A DNA stretch of 64,000 nt from Caldilineaceae bacterium (GCA_026645575.1 JAPKMW010000065.1:1-64000), one strand, 5' to 3'. Shown: positions 8,988 to 17,451, numbered from the stretch's first letter. Program-made: numbers and translations. Notes: generated from the sequence alone by a model not told the origin.

Positions 8988-9611
8988 ATGAAACAGAGAA
9001 TCAATAGTCCACAGTCGTCTTGTTGCGTAGTCCAGAGTCAATTCCATTCATTTTGGTGGCGTTGCAGTCTACCGACAACGAATGGACAGTGGCGCCACCT
9101 TCTGATGATCGCGGGCTTGCTGTTGAGCCTGACGGCTTGCCGCGCTCCCGGCGATCTGGCCGCAACGGTTGCCCAACAGGGGGCAGACGGTGCGCCGGGC
9201 GCCGGTGATCTTGCGCCCGATTTTATTACCCCTCTGTTAGCCGGCGAAGCGCTGCAACTGAGCCGCCTGCGGGGGCAGCCAGTGGTGATCTATTTTTGGG
9301 CGACCTGGTGCGGTTCTTGCACTTTTGATCTGCCGATCATTGACGAAATTTATGCGCAAGAGCAAACGACGGGGTTGGTCATTCTGGCGCTCAATATCGG
9401 CCAGGATCAAACTACTGTGCAGCAGTTTGTCAGTGAAGGCGGTTATCGTGTGCCGGTTGGGCTAGACGGGAACATGGACATTGGTCGCGCCTACCGCTTG
9501 CTGGGCTTTCCGTCCACCTATTTCATTGATCGCTATGGCCTGATCCAGCATGTGCGGGTGGGACCGATTAGCCAGGATTCCTTTTTGGAACACCTGGCGC
9601 AGATTCAGTAG
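8988..9611 (+). CDS. TlpA/ResA-like thioredoxin lipoprotein
   Basis: The conserved domain (from about residue 72) has DFITPLLAGEALQLSRLRGQP and the redox motif WCGSC. A lipobox LLSLTACRAPG precedes it, so the domain is extracytoplasmic. It is a thiol-disulfide oxidoreductase for cytochrome c or copper-site maturation. The first 29 codons coincide with an interspersed repeat (9004-9074), so the N-terminus may be recruited repeat sequence. The alternative start ATG 9105 gives a very short signal (MIAGLLLSLTAC). Start uncertain; domain certain. Confidence 0.8.
   Translation: MKQRINSPQSSCCVVQSQFHSFWWRCSLPTTNGQWRHLLMIAGLLLSLTACRAPGDLAATVAQQGADGAPGAGDLAPDFITPLLAGEALQLSRLRGQPVVIYFWATWCGSCTFDLPIIDEIYAQEQTTGLVILALNIGQDQTTVQQFVSEGGYRVPVGLDGNMDIGRAYRLLGFPSTYFIDRYGLIQHVRVGPISQDSFLEHLAQIQ
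9004..9074 (+). repeat. GTAGTCC/GCGTTGCGGTCTAC interspersed repeat, copy 1
   Basis: It shares GCGTAGTCCAGAGTCAATT and a terminal GCGTTGCAGTCTAC with copies at 17452-17511, 21169-21239, 30521-30588, 40911-40984 and 44588-44661. This copy lies inside the 5' end of an open reading frame. Confidence 0.7.
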
Positions 9612-9626
9612 AGGGATGGATCGATT

Positions 9627-10184
9627 ATGCAAAAAAGCCCTACACAGATGAGGGGATGGGCCGCCGGCATGACCGTGCGCCTGTTGCTGCTTTGGGTTTT
9701 AGCCTTGTCTCCTGGTTGTGGACGCCCGCCGCCCCTCGCGGTTGGCCCCAATCCAGGCGCCCTGGCGCCGGATTTTATCGTGACAACGGTGGCTGGCGAC
9801 ACTGTGCAACTCGCCGATCTCCGCGACCGTCCGCTCCTGATCAACTTTTGGGCGACCTGGTGCGCGCCCTGTAAACGGGAGATGCCGCTGCTCCAGGCTT
9901 TACACAGCAACGCCGACGGGGCGGCGCCGGACAAAACCGTGGCCGTGCTGGCCGTTAACTATGGCGAGCCGCTAGCGCATGTCGCCGATTATGTCACAAT
10001 GGCCGAATACACCCTGCCGGTAGCCCTTGATCCCGATATGAAGCTGGCACGCACCTATCTTATCCACGGGATGCCAACTTCGTTTTTCATTGATCGTGCC
10101 GGCGTGGTGCGCCGCGTTCACGTGGGCGAGTTAACCAGTGAGTTGTTACGCACATTGATTGCTGAGGTGCAGCAAGTTGAATAG
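9627..10184 (+). CDS. TlpA/ResA-like thioredoxin lipoprotein
   Basis: A 185-residue protein with a signal peptide ending at a lipobox (LALSPGC) and a thioredoxin domain with WCAPCK. The domain starts at ALAPDFIVTTVAGD and the cis-Pro loop is HGMPTSFFIDRAG. It is an extracytoplasmic thiol-disulfide oxidoreductase of the ResA/TlpA type, 15 bp after another such gene and downstream of SCO. The likely role is reduction of apocytochrome or copper-site cysteines. The pair looks like a tandem duplication with divergence of the redox motif (CGSC versus CAPC). Confidence 0.85.
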   Translation: MQKSPTQMRGWAAGMTVRLLLLWVLALSPGCGRPPPLAVGPNPGALAPDFIVTTVAGDTVQLADLRDRPLLINFWATWCAPCKREMPLLQALHSNADGAAPDKTVAVLAVNYGEPLAHVADYVTMAEYTLPVALDPDMKLARTYLIHGMPTSFFIDRAGVVRRVHVGELTSELLRTLIAEVQQVE

Positions 10185-10356
10185 CATCTGTCTTGTTTTG
10201 ATGATTGCCGGATGGCCTCAATCTGCAACTGATCTGATATGGTTTGTGTCGGCAGGCTTACATTGATTATGGTTGGCGCCGCGTATACTGGCGCCTGTCT
10301 TTACCACTTGCGGTAAACAAAACAAACCAAACAAATCAGAGCAGGAGTAGAAGTAC

Positions 10357-10728
10357 ATGAACATGGTAGGACGAATTCTGTATGGGTTGCCGTTGTTGGT
10401 CTTTGGGTTTCTCCATTTTATGGGCGCGCAGATGATGGCCGGCATGGTGCCGGCCTTTATTCCCGGCGGTATTCTCTGGGTCTACATTACCGGAGTGGCG
10501 CTAATTCTGGCGGCCATTGCCATCATGGCCAATCGACTGGCTCCCCTGGCGAGTCTGCTGTTGGGGATCCTATTGCTCAGTTTTGCGCTGACAATTCACT
10601 TGCCCATGTTGCTGGGCGGCGATCAGAGCGCCATGCCCAATCTGCTCAAGGACACGGCGCTGGCCGGCGCAGCTTTCTTCGTCTATGCCACCACCAGCCA
10701 AGAGGGCAAGGGACTTTTTGCCATGTAA
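10357..10728 (+). CDS. DoxX-family membrane protein
   Basis: A 123-residue protein with four predicted helices and the DoxX-like segments LPLLVFGFLHFMG and PAFIPGG. DoxX proteins are small integral membrane proteins, some linked to thiosulfate/quinone redox chemistry or thiol stress. The ATG follows GCAGGAG. A TATACT hexamer at 10284-10289 may be its -10 box. It is followed by an inverted repeat around 10756-10796 (GCGCACTG/CAGTGCG) that may be a terminator. Confidence 0.75.
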   Translation: MNMVGRILYGLPLLVFGFLHFMGAQMMAGMVPAFIPGGILWVYITGVALILAAIAIMANRLAPLASLLLGILLLSFALTIHLPMLLGGDQSAMPNLLKDTALAGAAFFVYATTSQEGKGLFAM

Positions 10729-10877
10729 GGACTGGGTTGCATAACGCATCATGCGCACTGGGTGTGCCGATACCCTTGCCGGTCCCTCAGTGCGTATCTT
10801 ATGCTAATCACCGCCTCGTTACTTCTCTGCACACTGCATCCATCATCAAATTGTTCCCACAATATCATCCAGTAAGA

Positions 10878-10906
10878 TTGTCATAAATCGTTATCTACCC
10901 TATAAT
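10878..10906 (+). promoter_or_regulatory. Sigma-70-like promoter of the ECF sigma gene
   Basis: TTGTCA (10878-10883), a 17-bp spacer and TATAAT (10901-10906). It is 45 bp upstream of the GTG start of the sigma factor gene. Confidence 0.7.
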
Positions 10907-10950
10907 TCAGGCAAAATGCGGTTACTCTCTTTTCTGACACAGGAGCCGCT

Positions 10951-11544
10951 GTGCAAGATAAACCTCTGCTACCCATCGAATTGAGTGATGAGATCTTGGT
11001 AGAGCAGGTAAAGCAACAAGATGTAGATGCCTTTACCTTGCTTTACGATCGCTATGCGCCCACGGTTTACGCATTGGCAGCCCATCTTCTAAGCCCAACG
11101 GACGCAGAGGAAGTCGTTCAAGAAATTTTTCTGCGGCTCTGGCATAAGGCTCATCAGTATGACGCAAAGGCGGGGCTATTCAAAAGTTGGTTCATAACCA
11201 TTACGCGCAATCATATTTGGGACATCTTAAAACAGCATACCCGTGAGCAGCGGCTGTCGGCAACCTACGAAATCGAGCAACGATTGAGCCAATCGATTGA
11301 TCTGGCCCACCAAGTCACCGAAGAGGTTTGGGTGCAACAGCAGCAGACGGTTGTGTTACATGCACTTCATGACCTGCCACCAGAGCAGCGTCGCGCCATT
11401 GTCATGGCCTATTTTGGCGGTTTTAGTCAGTCAGCGATTGCACAAGAGTTAAGTTGGCCTTTGGGGACCGTCAAAAAACGGATACGATTAGGCATGCAGA
11501 AGTTACGCAATTTTCTAACCCAATGGCAGGGGGTGGCAAGGTAA
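10951..11544 (+). CDS. ECF RNA polymerase sigma factor (SigK-like)
   Basis: A 197-residue group 4 sigma factor with only regions 2 and 4. Region 2 contains YDRYAPTVYALAAHLL and AEEVVQEIFLRLWHKA; region 4 contains DLPPEQRRAIVMAYFGG and the helix-turn-helix QSAIAQELSWPLGTVKKRI. The GTG start follows CACAGGAGCC. It lies 3 bp before an RskA-like anti-sigma gene, so its activity is probably released by a signal sensed at the membrane. The next gene, a P460-cupredoxin fusion, is a plausible target. Confidence 0.9.
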   Translation: MQDKPLLPIELSDEILVEQVKQQDVDAFTLLYDRYAPTVYALAAHLLSPTDAEEVVQEIFLRLWHKAHQYDAKAGLFKSWFITITRNHIWDILKQHTREQRLSATYEIEQRLSQSIDLAHQVTEEVWVQQQQTVVLHALHDLPPEQRRAIVMAYFGGFSQSAIAQELSWPLGTVKKRIRLGMQKLRNFLTQWQGVAR

Positions 11545-11547
11545 CCA

Positions 11548-12396
11548 ATGGATTGCATTAAAATTCGAGAATTATTAGAAGAATATGCGCTTGGTCTACT
11601 CGCGTCAGATCTGCATCAACAGGTTGCTCGGCACTTGAACGATTGTGCGGCATGCAATGAGATCTACCGGTCGTATGTCAACCTACTGGCGACACTACCC
11701 GAAACATTGGTCACTGTGTCCCCCCACCGTTTACCGCCTGCCGTTAAAGCGCGCTTACTGCAACGACTGACGGAAGCTCCACCATCCAGCACAAGCCCAA
11801 CCTTTGTTGATCTAAGCTTGCCAAACAGCAACCAAGCATTGCCTGGCTTACCAGCCAACGCCATTCCTGATCACAACTATCGTAGCACACCCTTTGGCTT
11901 GCGCCCGCTACTTTGGGCCTTAGCCGCCGCAACTTTACTGCTTGTGCTTTCATTGGCCTGGAGTATTCGGCTCAATGTCGCGCTGGCGCGTGAACGCGCC
12001 CTACGCGCTGAGTTTACGGAGCTTGTTGGTCAACAACAAGAATTGGTGTTGGAGGTGATCGACTCCGGTAAAACCACGCGTCGTGTTCTGCGCGCCACGA
12101 GTGAGGGGTCAAATGCCTATGGCAAGGTCTTTACGCGCTCTGATATGACCCATGTAGTGGCAATGGCCGCGCGTCTACCCCAGCCGCCCGCTGGTCAGGC
12201 CTACCATCTCTGGTTAACAGACAATGATGAGGTAAAATTAGCGGGCATCATGAAAATTAACCAAGAAGGGTTTGCCTTGTTGATCTACGAAGCCGACCAC
12301 ACCGATCCCAACTATATAAGCGCTTACATCACGCTCCAACCGCAAGGTACGACAACACCGCTGGGCGATCCGGTTATCGCCTGGCAAGCAGAGTAA
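11548..12396 (+). CDS. RskA-type anti-sigma factor
   Basis: A 282-residue membrane protein. Residues 1-45 form a zinc-binding anti-sigma domain (VARHLNDCAACNEIYRSY, the HxxxCxxC motif). One transmembrane helix (around 115-140, LLWALAAATLLLVLSLAWSI) is followed by an extracytoplasmic RskA domain with AMAARLPQPPAGQAYHLWL. It sequesters the sigma factor encoded 3 bp upstream. The signal that inactivates it is unknown. Confidence 0.88.
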   Translation: MDCIKIRELLEEYALGLLASDLHQQVARHLNDCAACNEIYRSYVNLLATLPETLVTVSPHRLPPAVKARLLQRLTEAPPSSTSPTFVDLSLPNSNQALPGLPANAIPDHNYRSTPFGLRPLLWALAAATLLLVLSLAWSIRLNVALARERALRAEFTELVGQQQELVLEVIDSGKTTRRVLRATSEGSNAYGKVFTRSDMTHVVAMAARLPQPPAGQAYHLWLTDNDEVKLAGIMKINQEGFALLIYEADHTDPNYISAYITLQPQGTTTPLGDPVIAWQAE

Positions 12397-12544
12397 AGAG
12401 GCGACAACCGAATCAGGGCTACTGTAGGAATTTTATGGCGGCGCAGGGATCCGATCGCCCGTTTGAACAGTATTGGATAGTAGAGACTCGGTAATTTGTC
12501 CTGAGTTCTTTGTCATCCAACCCAATACAAACGGAGGTCAATCC

Positions 12545-13375
12545 ATGATTCATTTTCTTCAGCGCTCTCCCTTATTCATGTTGACGGCGCTTAGTGCGCT
12601 GATCATGCCGTTCCTCTTAGCTTCCTGCCAACCGATTCAGGCGCCGACGGTGGCGCCCGATGTTGATCGGGTTGGCTTTCCTACGGATTATCAAACCGAT
12701 TTTTCAATTTTCTACGAATTTGACCGTCCCGATAACAAGAGCGCACGGGTGATCTATGCGAATCAGACTGCCGCGTCCGTACAAGCAGGCCAGCCCTACC
12801 CCTATGGCAGCGTATTGGTGATGGAAGTCTATCGCACCCGAAAGGATGACGCCGGCAATGTTTTGCTGGACGACAAAGGTCGTTATCAGCGCGACCAGTT
12901 GAACGGTATTTTTGTCATGCGCAAAGAAGCTGGCTACGGCGCCAAATATGGTGACTTTCGCAATGGCGAGTGGGAGTATGTTGCCTACCGAGCCGATGGC
13001 AGCTTTGCCACACCACCCGAACGCACCACGCCTTGCGCATCCTGTCACATGGAAGCGGGGCAGGGGAAAGATTGGGTCTTTGGGACACAACGCCACTTTG
13101 GCATAGAAGCGCCGGCCCCTGTGACAAACACCATCAATGTGGTTGACTACACCTTCTCCTCACCAACGATTACTGTCACTGCCGGGACAACTGTCACTTG
13201 GAACAGCAAAGATGTGGTGATCCATACCGTGACAGCGAAAGATTTTTCCTTTGGCTCCGGTGCGTTGCGTCCCCAGGCCAGCTTTCGCCATGTCTTTGAA
13301 AAAGCTGGCATTTACGCTTATATCTGTGCCATTCACCCAACAATGCAGGGAACTGTAGTGGTCACAGAAGAGTAA
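12545..13375 (+). CDS. Cytochrome P460-like domain fused to a cupredoxin, lipoprotein
   Basis: A 276-residue secreted lipoprotein (lipobox LLASCQ). The first domain resembles cytochrome P460 (TDFSIFYEFDRPDNKSARVIY, YRTRKDDAGN) and carries the haem motif CASCH at 164-168. The last 85 residues form a plastocyanin/azurin-like domain with IHTVTA, YAYICAIHPTMQG: a complete H, C, H, M type-1 copper set. The fusion joins a c-type haem and a blue copper site in one chain, suggesting an electron-transfer enzyme. ATG 12545 follows ACGGAGGTC. It lies 149 bp after the sigma/anti-sigma pair. Confidence 0.85.
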   Translation: MIHFLQRSPLFMLTALSALIMPFLLASCQPIQAPTVAPDVDRVGFPTDYQTDFSIFYEFDRPDNKSARVIYANQTAASVQAGQPYPYGSVLVMEVYRTRKDDAGNVLLDDKGRYQRDQLNGIFVMRKEAGYGAKYGDFRNGEWEYVAYRADGSFATPPERTTPCASCHMEAGQGKDWVFGTQRHFGIEAPAPVTNTINVVDYTFSSPTITVTAGTTVTWNSKDVVIHTVTAKDFSFGSGALRPQASFRHVFEKAGIYAYICAIHPTMQGTVVVTEE

Positions 13376-13402
13376 AACTGATCAGCCATTCTCCCTCGCC
13401 TG

Positions 13403-13468
13403 CTGCTGCAGCAATTACTCAGGTTACAAATCGCCCCCAGGACATAACATGAGTAATTGCTGCGGCAG
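13403..13468. terminator. Stem-loop after the P460-cupredoxin gene
   Basis: A 19-bp inverted repeat (13403-13421 with 13450-13468, one mismatch) encloses a 28-nt loop. It sits between convergent genes, so it may terminate both. The rest of 13376-13570 shows nothing further. Confidence 0.55.
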
Positions 13469-13570
13469 TGGTTAGTGCGAAAGTATGTGGTCACTCTAAA
13501 TGGGTCAACGAGCTTTCGGCGTTTGGTCAACTGCTTTTTCCGGTTTAGCTACTTCGTCCTTTCAGGTTGC

Positions 13571-13721
13571 TCAATCGATCAACGCCAAAAGCTGTTGAAT
13601 GGCCTGAATCACGAACACCGGCTCATCATAGGTGATGTTGCCAGCACCACAGGGCCGTGCGTAGTCTGGTTTCAACTTGCGGCGGGTGTAGGGGCGCCCC
13701 TTCGACCTCTACGGTTATCAT
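13571..13721 (-). pseudogene. Small coupled gene with apparent +1 frameshift
   Basis: ATG at 13721 overlaps the stop of the upstream membrane-protein gene (ATGA). It reads MITVEVEG, then the frame breaks within GGGG near 13691-13694. One base over, it continues as RPYTRRKLKPDYARPCGAG and NITYDEPVFVIQAIQQLLA to TGA at 13571. The total length is 151 nt, i.e. 50 codons plus one. The continuation looks like real protein, so this is either a sequencing error, a decayed gene or programmed shifting. About 49 residues; family unknown. Confidence 0.5.
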
Positions 13722-14140
13722 GCATGCACTCTCCTGATCCCTACATATTCGAGGATGGCAAAGGCCGCCACCGCATCCGCCACCAACAGCACCGCCCACC
13801 ACCCGGCGGCGGTAAACGCAACCCAGCCGGGGAAGAGCAGCAGGGCGCTGCCAATCACCCAAGCAATGTCCATGAACAGGATGACATTGGCCTGACGCAG
13901 GTCAATTGGACTTTGTCTGGCGGTCTGGAAAAGTTGCCAGGCAAAGCCAAGCAGGCCGACGCCAATCACCACCAAAATCCAGGCGGCGGGAATCCCCAGC
14001 CAGCGACTGAGCGGACCCGCGCCCACAGCCAGCAAGAGACCGCTGAGGCCGCTGAAAATCATGTTCGCCTGCAAGACACGCCGCAAGAATTGGTCGGGTG
14101 CGTCGGTGACACGAGTAGAGTTGATTGTTGTCATTTCCAT
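13718..14140 (-). CDS. Small four-helix membrane protein
   Basis: A 140-residue protein with four hydrophobic segments (around 29-47, 51-69, 87-105, 110-130), including WILVVIGVGLLGFAWQLF. I do not recognise the family. GGAG lies 7 nt before ATG 14140. It is followed with overlap by the small frameshifted gene and preceded by another small membrane-protein gene, so these form a minus-strand operon. Confidence 0.65.
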   Translation of the reverse strand: MEMTTINSTRVTDAPDQFLRRVLQANMIFSGLSGLLLAVGAGPLSRWLGIPAAWILVVIGVGLLGFAWQLFQTARQSPIDLRQANVILFMDIAWVIGSALLLFPGWVAFTAAGWWAVLLVADAVAAFAILEYVGIRRVHA

Positions 14141-14162
14141 TCTGATGCTCCTTGTTTATATG

Positions 14163-14444
14163 TTACTTTTGTTGAAACAACTTGTACCAAAATTGTCCGG
14201 TCAGCAGATAGATGACGAGCAAGGTCAGGGCGCCGACATAAATTGCATTCTGGAACAGTTGATCGACGCCATACCTATAAAGAAAAAGCACAAGCGAGGC
14301 CGCAAAATTCAACAGCCCATACAGAATATTTTGCCGGTTGCCAAAGCCAAACGCGCTAAACATCCGTCCTTGCCAGACCCCCAGCACAAAATGGGGCATG
14401 GCATTCATCAAGGTCGCTCCAATCAAAAAGTCAATAAAATTCAT
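14163..14444 (-). CDS. Small membrane protein of unknown function
   Basis: A 93-residue protein with hydrophobic segments at about 5-20, 43-57 and 65-85. It contains FVLGVWQGRMFSAFGFGNRQ and ends LTGQFWYKLFQQK. GAGGA lies 4 nt before ATG 14444. It is in the same direction as, and 22 bp before, the four-helix protein gene. No family assigned. Confidence 0.6.
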   Translation of the reverse strand: MNFIDFLIGATLMNAMPHFVLGVWQGRMFSAFGFGNRQNILYGLLNFAASLVLFLYRYGVDQLFQNAIYVGALTLLVIYLLTGQFWYKLFQQK

Positions 14445-14482
14445 TGATTCCTCACTTTATGTTGGTTATTCCAAAGCGCGAA

Positions 14483-14938
14483 CTACGCGCTTGTCGCCTG
14501 CAGGTTGGCAAAGTGCATACGGGCGTGGCCGATCAGGATCTGCTCGACTACATCCTGCGCCCGCATGGTGACGTTGGCGAAGGAGATATGGGCAGCGCGG
14601 GCCAATTGTTCGGCGGTCAATTGGTTCAACGCCGTTGCCACCGCTTGCCCCTTTTCCTGCAACAGGGCGATCACCTCCGGTTGAGTACAATGGGCCGCGT
14701 GTTGCGCATGGTGAGCGTTGGCCGCGTCGAACATTTCGTAGGAAAGCGCGGGAAGCGGCTGTGCACTGGCCACCATCTGCACCAGTTGCATCACCGGTTC
14801 GTGGGACGAGGCAATGTGATGGGCCACCACGGCAACGGTGCGCCCGTCGTTGGTGCAGGGGGTGCGCCAAAGCGTAGCGGGGCAACGCTCGACAAAGGCG
14901 ATAATTTCGTTGTTGAGGGCGGCAAATTGAGTTTGCAT
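14483..14938 (-). CDS. DinB-like four-helix-bundle protein
   Basis: A 151-residue protein with the DinB/mycothiol-dependent maleylpyruvate isomerase pattern: the metal-site histidines are in VAVVAHHIASSHEP and QILIGHARMHFAN. The family comprises metal-binding bundles that often bind thiols. GAAAGGAAG lies before ATG 14938; the frame extends further upstream to 15151 but through promoter DNA. Divergent from the histidine kinase gene at 15109. Confidence 0.65.
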   Translation of the reverse strand: MQTQFAALNNEIIAFVERCPATLWRTPCTNDGRTVAVVAHHIASSHEPVMQLVQMVASAQPLPALSYEMFDAANAHHAQHAAHCTQPEVIALLQEKGQAVATALNQLTAEQLARAAHISFANVTMRAQDVVEQILIGHARMHFANLQATSA

Positions 14939-15040
14939 TGTTCTTCCTTTCTGTTTGACAGTGAAGCAAGCGATCTTGCTGACAGAGCAAGCATACCACC
15001 CGCCAATCCTGTCGCCATCGTCCCTTTGGGCATGGACTGG

Positions 15041-15100
15041 ATTGTCCGTTCGTACATTGTCCGTTCGTACATTGTGCAGCCACGCAGCCGGTGCTACAAT
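15041..15100 (+). promoter_or_regulatory. Promoter with 15-bp direct repeats, histidine kinase gene
   Basis: Two perfect tandem copies of ATTGTCCGTTCGTAC (15041-15070) lie directly before -35 TTGTGC (15072-15077), a 17-bp spacer and -10 TACAAT (15095-15100). The ATG at 15109 is 9 bp after the -10 box, so the mRNA is probably leaderless. The repeats are placed like an activator or repressor site. Confidence 0.6.
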
Positions 15101-15108
15101 GGAACACC

Positions 15109-16398
15109 ATGAACCAACAGCGAACAACAAGCCATCAATCGACCACTTCACTTGCGCCCCTCACCACGCCACGGCCTGATGAAACCTGGCTCTATGCATT
15201 GATGTTGCTTGTGCCGGAGTCGATCTATGGGTGGCTGCTCTATAGCACGCCTGCGCTGCGCACTCTGCCGAACTTGCTGCTGATCACGGCCTTATTCGGG
15301 CTGCATGGCGCACTCTACCTGCTGGCGCCGCGCCTGTCACGCTGGCGTTGGTGGCAGCTCCGTTACGCCATCATCCAAGCCACCTTGATCTTCGCCATTG
15401 TCCTGGTCGCCAGCGCCACGCCACAGCCGATCACCTTATTGCTCTATGCCGCGCTGGCCGCACAAATGGTTGCGCTTTTTCAAGGGGCGCTCCGCCCGGC
15501 CATTGGCGTAGCAGCGCTCTTTTTGGGCATTGTGGTGATCGACCATCTTTTTTTCTGGGGCTGGTCGGCGCTGGTCGGTTTTCTCCTGGTGACGCTGCCG
15601 CTGACCGCCTTTTTGATGGCGTTGGTCTATCTCTACATCCGCCAGACCCACGCCCAGCAAGAGGCGCAGGGGTTGTTGACTGCGTTGGAAGCGGCCAATC
15701 AACAACTAGCCGCCTACGCCGAGCGCGTCGAGGATCTCACCCTGGCCGCAGAACGACAGCGGCTAGCGCGTGAGTTGCATGACACGCTGGCGCAAGGGTT
15801 AGCAGGCTTGTTGTTACAGTTGGAGGCGGTAGAATCACACCTGGGGCGGGGCAACACGGCACGGGCGCAGAGCATCATCAGCCAGGCCATGACGCGCACC
15901 CGTCGCACCCTGGCCGACGCCCGCCGCGCCATTGATGATCTACGTAGCGGCGACTTTCTGCTGGATGTCAACGACACTGTCTGTGCCGAGGTGGAACGCT
16001 TTGGCGCGACGACCGGCCTATCCTGTCACCATGACGTGCAGGCGCCGGCCCGGCTCCCCCTTGTGCTGCATGAAACCATCTTGCGCACGGTGGGCGAAGG
16101 GCTGGCGAATATTGCCCGTCATGCCCAGGCGCGGCAGGTGTGGGTGACGCTGCGGCAAGAGGCGCAAGGGATCAGCCTGGTGATACGCGACGACGGCTGC
16201 GGCTTCGACCCGACGGCGACCCGTGGCAATGGTCACTACGGGTTGATCGGTTTGGCCGAAAGGGCGCACCTGGCCGGCGGCGCCCTCGATATTGCCAGTA
16301 CACCGGGCGCAGGGACAACGTTGACCCTTCAGTTGCCCCTACCAACACCAGCCGCTGCCAACAACCAGCCTGTACTCAGGGAGCAAGCGTATGCGTGA
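15109..16398 (+). CDS. NarL-type sensor histidine kinase
   Basis: A 429-residue protein. The N-terminal half has about six transmembrane helices. The HisKA_3 dimerisation motif RQRLARELHDTLAQGLAGLL carries the phosphoacceptor His. The HATPase part has EGLANIARHAQARQVWV (N box), DDGCGFDP (G1) and GHYGLIGLAERA. No extracytoplasmic sensor domain is seen, so it probably senses via the membrane region. It overlaps its response-regulator gene by 8 bp. Confidence 0.9.
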   Translation: MNQQRTTSHQSTTSLAPLTTPRPDETWLYALMLLVPESIYGWLLYSTPALRTLPNLLLITALFGLHGALYLLAPRLSRWRWWQLRYAIIQATLIFAIVLVASATPQPITLLLYAALAAQMVALFQGALRPAIGVAALFLGIVVIDHLFFWGWSALVGFLLVTLPLTAFLMALVYLYIRQTHAQQEAQGLLTALEAANQQLAAYAERVEDLTLAAERQRLARELHDTLAQGLAGLLLQLEAVESHLGRGNTARAQSIISQAMTRTRRTLADARRAIDDLRSGDFLLDVNDTVCAEVERFGATTGLSCHHDVQAPARLPLVLHETILRTVGEGLANIARHAQARQVWVTLRQEAQGISLVIRDDGCGFDPTATRGNGHYGLIGLAERAHLAGGALDIASTPGAGTTLTLQLPLPTPAAANNQPVLREQAYA

Positions 16399-17050
16399 AG
16401 TGATTCGCGTCCTCATCGCCGACGACCACGAAGTGGTGCGCGACGGCTTGCGGCTGATCTTGGAGACGGAAGAGGATTTCCAGGTGGTGGGTGAAGCCGC
16501 CGACGGCGCCGCCGCCATCCAACTGACCGGTGCGTTGCAACCCCAGGTAGTGCTGATGGATCTGCGGATGCCGGGCATGGATGGCTTGACCGCCATCGAC
16601 CAGATCCGCGCCCGTTGGCCGACCGTGGCGGTGGTGATCCTGACGACCTACAACGAAGATGATCTGATGATGCGCGGCTTGCGCGCCGGGGCGTGCGGCT
16701 ATCTGCTCAAGGATACCAATCGCCAGACGCTCTTTGCCACCCTATGCGCCGCGGCCCGTAGCGAAGTGCTGCTCAAGCCGGAAGTGCTGGCGCGGGTCTT
16801 GGCCCAGCAGCAAAACAGTGCCACCAAACCAGGCAAAGCGGTCGATCAGGGGCTGGCCCTCACCGAACGGGAGCAGGAAGTGTTGGTCGCCGTGGCGCGG
16901 GGGGAACGTAGCAAGGAGATCGCCCTCCATTTGCAGATTAGCGAGCGCACGGTCAAGGCCCATCTGGCGAGCATCTACAACAAACTGGGCGTCGCTTCAC
17001 GCGCCGCCGCTATTGCGCTGGCGGCTCAACGCGGCCTATTGACCGATTAA
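16391..17050 (+). CDS. NarL/FixJ-type response regulator
   Basis: A 219-residue protein with a receiver domain (acidic pocket ADDHEVVRDGL, phospho-Asp in VLMDLRMPGMDG, Lys in LLKDTN) and a LuxR helix-turn-helix (LTEREQEVLVAVARG, SKEIALHLQISERTVKAHL). It is coupled to the kinase gene immediately upstream. Targets are unknown. Downstream (17051-17345) I see only GGGCGCTCC-rich partial repeats. Confidence 0.92.
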   Translation: MREVIRVLIADDHEVVRDGLRLILETEEDFQVVGEAADGAAAIQLTGALQPQVVLMDLRMPGMDGLTAIDQIRARWPTVAVVILTTYNEDDLMMRGLRAGACGYLLKDTNRQTLFATLCAAARSEVLLKPEVLARVLAQQQNSATKPGKAVDQGLALTEREQEVLVAVARGERSKEIALHLQISERTVKAHLASIYNKLGVASRAAAIALAAQRGLLTD

Positions 17051-17345
17051 CGTTCGCCGGGTCAAAGCGATTGTTCTGTTGCAAACCACATGCAATTGAG
17101 GGCGCTCCCCTTCATGCGGGCGCTCCACTAGACTTCGCCAACGCGCCCTATTGGGACGCCCGCTACTATGATAAGGTGCAGAGGAGGCGTTTAATCGATA
17201 GGAAATCATACCATGCGGCAACTTAACAATGCAGTTATGTCGGCACAACTACATTGTAGATCATCCTTCTACCATATACTAGCGCTTGTATTCTTCAAGC
17301 CAAAGCGATGAGAAACCGAAACATAAAATTTATAAAAGGTAACCA

Positions 17346-17372
17346 AGCAGGGAGGGGACGCCCCTCCCTGCT
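17346..17372. terminator. Perfect 12-bp stem-loop
   Basis: AGCAGGGAGGGG and CCCCTCCCTGCT are separated by ACG. It lies in the 528-bp gap 17051-17578, which otherwise holds repeat B, interspersed copy 2 and the upstream region of the acetolactate synthase gene. Confidence 0.6.
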
Positions 17373-17383
17373 TGTCATCTAGC

Positions 17384-17450
17384 GACGAGCGCCGGGAAGT
17401 AACACTTTATCCAAACGTAATGGGTTACTTCCCGTGCTGTTTGTGAGTAT
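17384..17450. repeat. Palindromic interspersed repeat, copy B
   Basis: GACGAGCGCC, then GGGAAGTAAC paired with GTTACTTCCC, then GTGCTGTTTGTGAGTAT. It is the same architecture as copy A, but the inner stem differs at several positions on both arms, so pairing is maintained. Confidence 0.72.
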
Positions 17451-17451
17451 C

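Noticed and set aside
13457..14215. Long plus-strand open frame
   Set aside because: It is antisense to the small membrane-protein operon, with Arg/His/Gln-rich shadow composition.
17051..17345. Possible tRNA or small RNA in the gap after the response regulator
   Set aside because: No cloverleaf or T-loop sequence could be found; only GGGCGCTCC-like partial repeats.
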